Of a stretch of DNA of 35,532 nucleotides, positions 1 through 10,040 are shown in pieces; position 1 is the first letter of the stretch; each line of letters begins with the position of its first letter. The stretch is from Pelargonium cotyledonis (taxonomy: Eukaryota > Streptophyta > Magnoliopsida > Geraniales > Geraniaceae). The notes beneath the pieces were generated by a model. It was given only the letters and a program-made list of their open reading frames with translations. It did no database searches and was not told the DNA's origin. The position numbers and the translations under genes are program-made. The DNA is taken from contig JAYMTA010000190.1 in the NCBI GenBank assembly GCA_036897625.1, forward strand, positions 1 through 35,532, given 5' to 3'.

Positions 1-177
1 GTTTAAGGTAAAAATTATGTGGCTCATATTTTGTTTATTAAATATACATATATGTATATTTTTTTTTTGTATTTGCGTATAAGTTAGTAATTGCAGTAGG
101 TGGCTCAACTTCACCTCAACAATAAAGTGTCGTGGTTATAAAAGTTAATCTCACTTTTAGAAAAATAAAAATAAAAG

Positions 178-880
178 GAATAAGATTAGGATTAATCTCT
201 TTACTATTCAAAAAATTTAGCTTTACTTCTTGAACTATCATCGATCAGAAAAGCAGTCGTCATTCTCCCTTCTTCCACCGTCCCTCTCATCTTCGTCCAT
301 CTTCTCTCCCTACCTCCTCCTCCACCTTGTTGGCCCCGACGAAAGGCAACGCCAGAGTCCTTGAAATGAAGATTCGGGCGGCAGGCAGAACCCACACATC
401 CATCTCGCCAGATCTAGTCGATCAGCTACTCCAATAATTCTCACCGGCGAAACCCACAATGCAGCCGAGCTAATCTGGTCGCCATGAATGGTCGCCGCGA
501 AACCACGCCGCAACCATCGTCTTCGAGCCATATATGTTTGTCGCGAAAGTCACACAGCTAGTTGAAAACTTTAAGGGCTAAACTAAAATTATTGAAAATT
601 TTAAGGGTAAAACTATACTATAATAATAATATAAATGTCACGTAAGCTCACACGTCATCGCCACGTAGGAAAAAAATATACAAAAATAAAATCCACATCA
701 ACACTACTAACGGATTTCGTCTACTTACTTGACGGAAATGTCTTTATGTTAAAGATTTTGCTTAACTTTAAACTAAACTCAAACACTTTTCTCAACGTTG
801 AACTAAACCAAAACACTTGATAGTTCATGGACTAAACCGAAACTTTTTGAATAGTAGAGGGACTAATCCTAACCTTATTC
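178..880. mobile_element. Non-autonomous TIR DNA transposon, Mutator/Pack-MULE-like
   Basis: The 63 bases at 178-240 and the reverse complement of 818-880 align without gaps at 53 of 63 positions. Six of the ten differences are transitions, as expected for an ageing methylated repeat. The TIRs enclose 577 bp with no transposase-like reading frame. Both arms carry subterminal repeats spaced 30 bp apart: 562-585 with 592-615, and 762-788 with 792-818. The middle, about 245-545, is GC-rich and leader-like, unlike the AT-rich arms. Long TIRs plus a foreign-looking core fit a Mutator-like non-autonomous element. No clean 9-bp target duplication is visible in the A/T-rich flanks, so the superfamily is an inference; the TIRs are directly seen. 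Confidence 0.75.
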
Positions 881-881
881 T

Positions 882-1282
882 ATTTTTTTTAACTCAATCA
901 GACTACCGCAAAAATGTCCTTCATTTGCACACTCACTTCGTCAATCCTTTTCACCGGAGCTTTTTTCGTTCCTTCTCTTCTCCGTGCTATACTCAGAAAT
1001 TGGTTAACATAAACGTAAGATGATACTGTCCAAATCACTGGCTCAAACTACTAGTACCGTGGGCTGGGCTTTATTATCTTTCTGTTAGCCCAGAACTGAA
1101 ATAAATAAAGGTCCAAATATGAAAGGCTGCGTAAAACTACAGTTTAGGGTTGATCTAGAAGAGCAAAACGACGCCGTAAAATTCCATTTCGTAGTCGCGT
1201 ATTTCTGGAAGAGTGATCAGAACAGCAACAGCAACTGCAACAGCAGCAGCAGCAACTCGAGCTCATTCTCACCTCAGCATCA
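882..1282 (+). promoter_or_regulatory. OLA1 upstream region
   Basis: This gene-free stretch lies between the TIR element and the OLA1 TATA box. It holds no convincing coding sequence. It presumably carries the proximal promoter, so the transposon's right end lies less than 500 bp from the OLA1 start codon. No specific binding site is claimed. Confidence 0.4.
1219..1255. repeat. CAG/CAA trinucleotide microsatellite
   Basis: Imperfect run of CAG and CAA triplets just upstream of the OLA1 TATA box. In some frames it reads as poly-Gln, poly-Ser or poly-Cys, but it lies outside the recognised coding exons and is treated as promoter DNA. Confidence 0.8.
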
Positions 1283-1288
1283 TATAAA
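1283..1288 (+). promoter_or_regulatory. TATA box of OLA1
   Basis: TATAAA lies 67 bp before the OLA1 start codon, which predicts a transcription start near 1310-1320 and a short leader. Position and sequence fit a plant TATA box; no transcript evidence is available here. Confidence 0.55.
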
Positions 1289-1354
1289 CGCAGGGTTCTG
1301 TACGGAAGCCCTAATACACTCCCATCTCCTCTCGCTCGCTCAAGCAAAGCAACA

Positions 1355-4300
1355 ATGCCGCCGAAATCTGCCAAGTCGAAGGAAGCTCCGGCCGAGCGTC
1401 CCATTCTCGGTCGATTCTCTTCTCACCTCAAGATTGGCATTGTAAGCTCCATTCGATCCTCCGTTTCTTCCCAGTTTTTTCATCCATGCGCTGTCTAGAT
1501 CTATGGAAAATGAAAACACAGTAATTTTGGACTAATTGAGGTTTTAACCGATTTCGATTGTATCTGCTACATGTGTTTGCCTCATTTTACTCTTATTTTA
1601 TTTTGATCGGTCTTGTTTTAATCAGCCGTAGATTATGATGTTCATCTGATTTGTTTGTAGCTTCTCATAATCACTGTGAAATCCCTATTTATGTATTATG
1701 TATGTTGCTCAATTATTATTATTGTTATTTTGGCTTGAGTGATGGATTTTTGTGATAAATGTTTTTAGAGTGTCTTTAAGTTTTAAAACTTAACAGAAAT
1801 GCCCTTTTTAGTTTGTAGATTTTAACTGAAATGCATCTGCAAGTTCAAGTGTTTCACGTTTTTACTAAGTTAGATTGTTTAGGTGTGATGGAATTGTATG
1901 CTTTTGGTTTCTGTCTGCCTTCTTCAATATTTTATTCGTCAGTATGATTCGGCTCTTTGTTATGAAGTATAGTGATTGGAGTTTTCATTCCACCCCTTGT
2001 GTTCAGGTTGGAATGCCAAATGTTGGCAAATCTACTCTGTTCAACACACTGACGAAGATGGCTATACCTGCGGAGAACTTCCCCTTTTGCACCATTGAGC
2101 CGAATGAGGCTCGGGTTAATGTCCCTGATGAGCGGTTCGAATGGCTTTGCCAATTGTTCAAGCCAAAGAGTGAGGTTTGTGACTTCAAAAGTTTATTCTA
2201 CTCTTTTTTTTTGGGGGTGGATTGGGAGCATCCAAATTTTATTGCAGCCGCCATATGCACACTGATTTTTCGTAACAGCTAATTATTTTATCTTCTCTTT
2301 TTTGAATTGATGGATGAAGTAAAAGTATTGGACTTTGTTAAGCAAATTCAGTTGGAACTTATAGACTTATTACCAAGTTAACACACAAAAGAAAGAAGTG
2401 TTTCCTTTTGTTTTTTGATATTCAAAATGTGGAATGAAAGGCGAATTATTTTCTCTGGTCTCAATGTTTGGTATGTGAATGTTAGGGGAACACAAGTATC
2501 TCCCACAGTAGATTCAAATATGTAAAACATAGAAATACTGCTATATTATTTTAAGAATAATTACATTATGTGTCTGCATGTAAGTGGCTTTTAATCTAAC
2601 ATATTTAATTTTCATTTATAAACAGGTTTCGGCCTTCTTAGAAATACACGATATAGCTGGATTAATTCGGGGTGCTCATAAAGGAGAAGGGTTGGGAAAC
2701 AACTTCTTATCTCACATTCGCGCTGTTGATGGCATTTTTCATGTTTTACGTAAGTTGCTATGTTCTCGTTGCAATACAATTTTGAAGGTTTATACTTGCC
2801 AAAATTAGTTCCTCTTATTATTATATTTGCAAGGATACTGCCAAATAATACGCTAATTTGAGTAACCATACATTCATGTTTTGACCTGTGGCCCTTCTTG
2901 CTCTGCTAAAAATGAAGTATGCTTGGTTCTTTGCTGCTATATTATTTTTTTGTACTTCTCTATGCATCTGTAAACATTATTAATTTATTATTTCTTTACA
3001 TTAATACTACTCTGTTAAAGACAATAATTCACACATTGGTTGATATGTGTCCTATTGCATAATTTCCTTCATAAAATGATGTTCTTTATGGTCCATATCA
3101 TAACTGCTAGGCGAGGCAATGTGGTCTTGATAATAATTAGGTGTTTGACTAAACTAGGGAAAGATTCTGTGAAATGGTAAGTGTATGCTGTTTCTATGTC
3201 TTTGCCTTCTTGCATTCCAAGGTGCTGAAAACTTTATGGGGCTGTAATGGGAACTTTAATATCATTTGATCTGCTGTATCGGAGTGTAGTTCGATTGCGA
3301 CATTGGCATGTAGTTTGAAAATCATTCTTCAAAACTATTGTTATTATGTTCATAGTTGATTTGATTTGATATTTCAGTATTATGTGTATGATTACTGCTT
3401 GTTATTTGTTTGTTTTTCAAAGTTTCGTAATTGTTTTATTATTCTTATAGGTGCTTTTGAGGATCCTGAAATTGTACATGTTGATGATACCGTGGATCCT
3501 GTGAGGGATCTTGAATCTGTTAGTGTAGAGTTACGACTGAAGGTATGCTTTGTTTATTTCCAGAAATCTGAAAATTTCTATTATAATTGTTTTTATTTAG
3601 CTCCAGCTTTCAGAAAACTTTGGAATACTTATAGTTCTGTTAAATTAGTCAGCACTGATATGATCTTGCCATGTTTTCAATAGACAATTCTTGTTGTCAT
3701 TGGTTGGCTGTTTTAAATTTACAAGGTGATTGTGGCTAAATCCATTTACTTGGGTTTTAGTTATTCATTGTACATGTAAACTTCTGAAGTGCAATTTTTT
3801 AGTGTACTGGGATGCTATCTTTCAACACATTTGATTTGTGTTTGTGCCGATAATGATGTATGGAGCAAGATTTCTATTCATTGGATTACGAGTTTCAACT
3901 TTTACATTTAAACATATATTGAAAAGCTTTCTACTTTTGTTCCACTAAATTGTAGGATATTGAATTCATGGAAAGAAAGCTTGAGGATCTTGAGAAAAGC
4001 ATGAAGAGGAGCAATGACAAGCAGCTAAAAGTAGAGCATGAGTGCTGTCTAAAGGTTCGTCTTTTAATAGCCAAGAAAAATGTTTTGATGTAAAGGTGCT
4101 ACTTTTCCTTGCATATCATCAAGCTATGCGGATATATTATATGTCTGCTATTGTATTCTTCTACATTGTAATTGCTTGTAACAAGCAATACTACTGATGT
4201 TTTGATTAGTAATATGTCTTATCGGTTTTATCAAAGAGAATTGAGGTTATCTAAATGATTACATATAAGTAGGTTACTTAGTTTCTGTACTAAGAGACTG

Positions 4301-5411
4301 TTATCATTGTATATGTATAGAATATGGTTTGCTTATTTCCATTAACATTGAGTTTTGTTTTATTTACAAGAGAATTCTTGAATTGCCTAATGTGCAAATA
4401 CCACGAGCAATCAGGAAAATGTTAATGTGACTTCTGTTAATGGAAAATATAATATGTGAGTTTAATTCCTTACATTGAGGATGTTTTCGAGAGTATTCAA
4501 CCTCTACAGTTTTGGATAGCGGGTAAATATTTATGTTATGATGTTTGTTGTCATTACATTTCCTGGAAACTGATTCTAAAGAAATCACTCACTTTACGTG
4601 GTTTAGCCAATTGTATTACATGCTTTACAGCGACCTACTTAGGTTATTCTTTTAGCTCTGAAAGAACTTGATGTCCTTATTTTAGGCCTTTTTGTTACAT
4701 TTCAATGTTTATAAACTGTTATCAACTATACTGTGCTCACACTACACCACATCATAAGCAACTTGGAGTATGTGTAAAAGAGATATGATGTGTTTGTTTG
4801 TTTGTTTAGAAAGTTAAAATGTTAATAAGGTGGTGTTGGGATCTATAGGTGAAGGCATGGCTTCAGGAGGGTAAAGATGTCCGTTTGGGGGACTGGAAAG
4901 CTGTTGAAGTTGAGATCATGAACACGTTTCAGTTGCTGACTGCCAAGACTGTTGTTTACTTGGTAATTTTTACGTGCTATACATATAACTGTAGCAACAA
5001 TAGTTGGTCATAAATGGGTATTTTGGTAACCTTCTTAAATTGTGTATTGTGGTGAAAACTTGTTTCTGCATGGTGATAGTTAGAAAATCACATGCTATAT
5101 GACAATCTTGAATCATTCATGCCTATATCGAATGTCCTGAATTTTGTTTGTTCTATCATTGCCTTTTCTTGACACAACACTGAACCCACATTGTAGCTTC
5201 ATAAAAATGAATGAGCTATTGGTAAAACAAACTTAATGAAACAGTTGCCATTTTGGAAAAATTAAAATGAAAGTTAAAATGTGATCTTAGTTCGTTTAGT
5301 AGTTACTATCATTCTAAAGTTAAATACTCCAAGAAACCCATCAATTGATGTTTTAGGTCATGAAGTTAGTTTTTGCTCCCTTGACAGTCCATAAGTTAAT
5401 TGATAGTTAAT

Positions 5412-5446
<35 letters not shown>

Positions 5447-8341
5447 CAAGTACATCCTGTATTATTCAAGTTGAATGCAACATTAAAGTTAGGCATATAT
5501 GTACAATGTGGCATTGGTCGGGAATAAGATATTACTTTGCTAATTCCAATTGTTCAAATAAAATGTGTTCTTAGTTCATTTAGTAGTTACTATCATTCTA
5601 AAGTTAAATGCTCCAGGAAACTCATCAATTAATTTTTTAGGTCATGAAGTCAAGTTAGTTTTTGCTTCCTTGACAATTCATATGCGGTTCGCAAGTGAAA
5701 TCATTTTGGTGAGCTTAAGTTGCAAAATGCAAGCTCTATTTCCTAAAATCTAATTTACATTTTGTGAAATATTAAAATCAAAGCTGCAGTTATATCTATA
5801 TTGGATCTGATTATATGTGCACAGAAATTCATTCCACATGTATTCCTGTTTCAATCATGTCGTTAAGGGTTTCAGTCATGCTCATCTATGTACGTCATCT
5901 GCAGATTAACATGAATGAGAGAGATTACCAGAGAAAGAAGAACAAATTCTTGCCTAAGATTCATGCTTGGTAGTTTCTTAATCTTCTTTGTGTGTGTGCG
6001 TTCACTTGTGTTTTCCTTACTATCAAAAAAAGAAAAGAAGGATTATATGTTTGTGCTATATGCCATTGCAAAGATTGTTCAGTGTCCGTTTTGCCAATCA
6101 AAACTTCTGTCACAATGTTGGACGAGAGGTTTTCTTGTGTTTTTCACTCATTTGAGGGGATTTTATCTTTCATATAGTTTCCATATTATATTTTCTGTGT
6201 TGCCATGCTTCTTCTTAATACTTATCTTCTTTTGTTCTCTCATTATGTTGGAAGGAAGATCTCTTATTGTTTTCACTATCTGTATTTTGTTAGAAGAATG
6301 TGGTAAATTATACTGTTCATTTTCCAGGGTGCAGGAACATGGAGGTGAAACAATGATTCCTTTTAGCGCTGCATTCGAAAGAAATCTGGCTGATATGCCA
6401 CCAGATGAAGCGGCAAAGTACTGTGAAGAGAACAAGTTACAAACGTTAGTATAACCTCTGTTTTGTTTCTGAATTAGGAACACAGTTCTAATTAGTTGTG
6501 TATATAACTTGGTTGATCATGGACTTTCTTACAGTGCCCTTCCAAAGATCATAAAGACTGGATTTTCAGCAATTAATTTGATATACTTTTTTACGGCGGG
6601 CCCTGATGAGGTAAAATTTCTTCCTCTTAGTCGTATTATGTTAGTGTATTCTTTTGATCGTTCTTGTCAAGTTTTCTCTCTTTCTTTTTTTTTTGTCAAA
6701 TTTTTTTAGATACTTGGAATTAATGACTTCTCGTCTTGAATAGTAATTTGTTTCTGGTATAAAAATTCCTCTAAATTTGAAGGAAAAGTTGCGTAGGTGT
6801 GTTCTTATTAGTTGTATGGCCAGGCCAGCTATGTTGTATCTCGCTGAATCTTAGGCTCCAAAGACATAACAAGGGATAACGGAGATGTAAGTGCTTTTGT
6901 GTTAGCAATAGGAGAGTAGGAGGAATATAAGGTTAGAGATGGAGGTTAGTGACCAGTGAAGAAAGATGAAAAAATCTAGTTAGTAGAATTGAAAAGGGCA
7001 AGGGGTATGCCGAATTTAACATGGATATGAGTGAAAGGAAAAGATATTATGGATATGAGCTGAATTACGAATTTACAATAAGTAGTTGAACTTGAGCCCA
7101 AGTGATCTAGATAACTACTTGCCTCATGCCAATTGTCCAGCCTCGAAAAATTGCATGGATGCTTATATTTTCACGTCGAACAAGTCCAGAGATGTGTATT
7201 CTTTCTGGTCTAGGAGTGTTTGACAGCTAATTTTACATGCTAGATTTTAACAGGGTGGCTTTAGTTTGTTGAACTTTCATATATATTTCAGAAGTTCTAC
7301 GTGGACCACTTGATAATCATTGTCTATTAGACTGCCATTACCCTATTGGAGTTCTCTATAGTTTAGCGTAGTTTCCCCCCCTAGTAATTATGCCCTCCAG
7401 ATGTTCCTCCCTTCAATTTGGTGTATTACTTGTTGGATTTCTAAATGATTTTCTTCTTGCAGGTGAAGTGTTGGCAAATCAGACGGCATACAAAGGCACC
7501 TCAAGCTGCAGGGGCTATCCATACTGATTTTGAGAGAGGATTTATTTGTGCTGAGGTTATTGCATGCCTTGGTGTTCAGACTTCTCTTTGTGATGCCATT
7601 GCTAATCACTGAGAAATTAATTCATTCAGTATTGACTTTACCTGACTTATCTATTGAACTTTAAAAGCTACTGAGTCCTTTTTTTTTTTTTTTTTTGTGA
7701 TGTTATTGTTTAGGTCATGAAATTCAATGATCTAAAGGAACTGGGCAGTGAATCAGCTGTTAAGGTAAATACCTTGGTCCTTAATATGTTATTCTCTGAT
7801 TGTCAGATATCTTTCCACCTTGCAATGTTTCTATGTTCAATTTTGCCCTTTTGTTTGTCCACAATAACATGTTGGCTGCAATGCAGTTTTTACATTCTCT
7901 ATAAGGCTCTAGATGTAAAACACAGATTATTTAGTAGCAAGTTCATGAAGACTGCTGCTCACTTATAAGTCCCGCACTCAGAATTAAAAAATAACTTGTG
8001 TGTTATAATACTACAAAAGCCTTTGTGCTTTGATATATAAGAAGATTTTTTTTATTTATATAATTAAACAAATACTTGCTCAGAAGAAGTGAAGTTTGAT
8101 ATTGGGTGGGTCTATTGAAATTCTGAAGAGCTGGAAATCTAGGGGCATTTTATTGTTCGTAGATGCTAGCAAAATATGCTTATTTGGTTTGATAGATTGG
8201 GAAATGTCTCCTGAGTTTTTCTGTTCTCTTTGTTTTTGGCAGGCTGCAGGCAAATATAAACAGGAGGGGAAAACCTATGTTGTCCAAGATGGCGACATTA
8301 TATTCTTCAAGTTCAATGTTTCTGGGGGCGGGAAGAAGTGA
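1355..8341 (+). CDS. OLA1: Obg-like ATPase 1 (YchF family), 12 exons
   Basis: Exons: 1355-1441, 2007-2174, 2626-2749, 3451-3542, 3956-4054, 4849-4962, 5905-5969, 6328-6444, 6535-6610, 7463-7555, 7714-7764, 8243-8341. All junctions are GT-AG and the frame stays open for 394 aa, the length I recall for Arabidopsis OLA1 (At1g30580). The start MPPKSAKSK matches the family. Visible motifs are the P-loop GMPNVGKST (31-39), DIAGL (94-98), the YchF-type base-specificity motif NMNE (230-233, in place of NKxD), and a C-terminal TGS domain ending FNVSGGGKK. YchF/OLA1 proteins are cytosolic, bind ATP as well as GTP, associate with ribosomes, and act in plant defence and salt-stress responses. One local oddity is ECCLK at 186-190, where Arabidopsis has a Leu/Gln-rich stretch. 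The gene looks intact. Confidence 0.96.
5277..5392. repeat. Intronic direct repeat, copy 1
   Basis: In the OLA1 intron 4963-5904, this roughly 116-bp segment is repeated at 5560-5681 with high identity. Both copies contain the same core, including TTTAGTAGTTACTATCATTC. No terminal inverted repeats or coding sequence are seen, so the origin (local duplication or dispersed repeat) is open. Confidence 0.85.
5413..5444. repeat. (CT)16 microsatellite
   Basis: A perfect 32-base CT run lies between the two copies of the intronic direct repeat in OLA1. It is likely polymorphic among individuals. Confidence 0.97.
5560..5681. repeat. Intronic direct repeat, copy 2
   Basis: Second copy of the segment at 5277-5392, offset by about 283 bp. 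It differs by scattered substitutions and about 5 extra bases (TCAAG) near 5651. The divergence implies an old duplication, not an assembly artefact. Confidence 0.85.
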
Positions 8342-8717
8342 GATGCATCGGCAGTTCATGAGGCCAAACTCTAAAGTTAATTTGCTATATTCGAGATTGG
8401 TTGAGTTTTTATTTTGAATGTAAACTTATATAGCATAAAAGGATAAGATCCGTTTTGCTGTACCCTATTTCGCTGCTTGTCCTTAGTCGTACAATGGTAT
8501 ATGATATATTTTGACTGCAGAATTCTTATAGTTAATGAATGGCAGGACACGACAACCCTTGTGTTTATATGTTGTATCATTTTGAGAATGTTTTAAGCCC
8601 AAGTTTTTGTACGAGTTTTCTTAATAGAAAAGATAAAGTCTCTTCCTTTAGGATATTCACTCAATAAATGGAATTAGGACATGAGCTTTTGAAACTAGGA
8701 AAATTTAATTGTTTATT
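8342..8717 (+). other. OLA1 3' UTR and downstream flank
   Basis: Gene-free stretch after the OLA1 stop. It contains an AATAAA at 8663-8668, about 320 bp beyond the stop, that could serve as a polyadenylation signal. The region ends at the left direct repeat of the following insertion. Confidence 0.5.
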
Positions 8718-9452
8718 ATGGCCCAAAAAAAAAAAAAAAAAAAAAAAAACCTCCTAAGGAAACAGTTAGAGTTCTCTCTCTCTCTAGAGCGGCGGCTACG
8801 GTGCTACTCCTTGGGTGAAGGTTAGGGATTTGAATTTGAGCGGTTTGTCTCTCGTCTGAGTGTAATACCTGTAGGGTATGTTGGGTTGCGGTAATTGTCA
8901 TCGCTTGTAGCAATTTGGTTTCAACTAGCGGAAGGTGACATTGAGGCTATGGCATAATTCAGTCTGGGGTGAGTTTGCGGTGACTCTCGTGATAGGATCA
9001 GGTCGCGGGTTAGCTAAGACCAATGAGAGCTGATTCGGTGAAAGGTGTTGTTGGGCTCGAAGATTAGGGTAACTTCTTGCCTAATGCCATGACAATGGTG
9101 GGCGATTTGCGCGTAGAATTAGGTTGCGGTGTCGTCTCTAGTGGCACGGTCTAATTCAATTAAGTCTGCCTCGTTCGACATGTAAGACAGGTTGGGTTCA
9201 CTGTTGTGTTGGACTGGCTTCGGTTTGCGGACTGGGTAACACTCAGTGTTTCGCCATGAAAATCCTAGTTGGAGACATGGTTCGACAAAATCCTCTATTG
9301 GCGGTCATGAATTCTTCCATGGTTAGGATAGGATGATTATTACCATGTTTTGTTTAGTTTTTTTTTTTTTGGTAGGTTGGTTTTTTCTTTTCATAGTTGT
9401 AATTTCCGTTTCCTAATTAAATGAAAGTTGCTAGGTCAGTGTAAAAAAATTA
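8718..9452 (+). mobile_element. Non-coding retroposon, probably a truncated or internally deleted LINE
   Basis: About 735 bp lie between an 11-base direct repeat: AATTGTTTATT at 8707-8717 and AATTGTCTATT at 9453-9463 (10 of 11 identical). The right end is an A-run (9443-9449), as expected of a retroposon 3' end read on the + strand. The left part holds a 25-A tract (8725-8749) followed by a CTCTCTCTCT run and a GCGGCGGC-containing segment, which resembles leader DNA of plant LINEs. Base composition is G-rich and unlike the flanks. There is no reverse transcriptase frame. The direct repeats and A tail are visible; assignment to LINEs is inference. A retroposed transcript of an unidentified RNA is the alternative. 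Confidence 0.5.
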
Positions 9453-9478
9453 AATTGTCTATTGCGATTTTTGGTTAA

Positions 9479-10039
9479 AGACCCAATTTTGCCCTTGAAT
9501 TTTGGTGTTTTGATCTAATATAATTCCTAAATTTTTTTAATTACTCAAAATAGTTCTTGAACTTTCATGTTTTGACTTAATTTGGTTATTGAACTTTTAT
9601 TTGATTCAAAATGGATTTTGAATTTTCAAATATTGACTCAAAATGGTGCTTAACTTTTCAAATACTAACGCAAAATAGTTTTTGCCTTAAAGCTTATATC
9701 AAATGTTTATGAATCAGATTAGGTAAATATTTAAAAGTTCATGAATTATTTTGGATTAAAAAGAATCAATAACTAGATTGGATTGAAACGCAAAAGGTTA
9801 GGTGGTTATCCACTGGGTATGGTGCAGTTGGTGCGCTAAAGCTGCGTGAGTGAGAGAGCTCTCGAGTTTGATACCTACTCAACACATCTAGGAGGGAGAA
9901 GTGAGAAATCTTTAACCCTGTGACCAAGTCTCGAATAAGGAATATTCTGGATATAGTAAAATGACTTAAAAATATCTATCGCGAAAGTTCATGAATTGAA
10001 TTAAAACGTAACACGAAAATTAAGGATCGAAACTGGTCT
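9479..10039. mobile_element. Degenerate inverted-repeat element (old MITE-like insertion)
   Basis: The left arm from 9479 and the reverse complement of the right arm ending at 10039 are similar over about 55 bp, both opening AGACC. The similarity resumes further in: 9550-9615 resembles the reverse complement of 9735-9803. The right arm is interrupted by a SINE at about 9803-9950. The left arm is itself a string of degenerate units built on phrases such as CAAAATAG and TTGAACTTT. There is no coding sequence. Identity is low (about 70 percent by eye), so the insertion is old and its superfamily is unknown. Confidence 0.55.
9803..9950 (+). mobile_element. tRNA-derived SINE
   Basis: An A box TGGTGCAGTTGG (9820-9831) and a B box AGTTTGATACC (9865-9875) have the spacing of an internal Pol III promoter, and a tRNA-unrelated body follows. 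The copy lies inside the right arm of the inverted-repeat element, so it inserted later. Ends are approximate because no clear target duplication was found. The family is not identified. Confidence 0.6.
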
Positions 10040-10040
10040 T

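Noticed and set aside
1119-1445. Open frame over the CAG-rich region upstream of and across OLA1 exon 1
   Set aside because: It runs through the TATA box and the exon 1 donor in a frame different from OLA1. Its length is due to the trinucleotide repeat; the opposite-strand poly-Cys frame is the same artefact.
5915-6454. 179-aa open frame overlapping OLA1 exons 7 and 8
   Set aside because: Only its ends are OLA1 coding sequence. The hydrophobic middle is translated intron with good GT-AG borders on either side.
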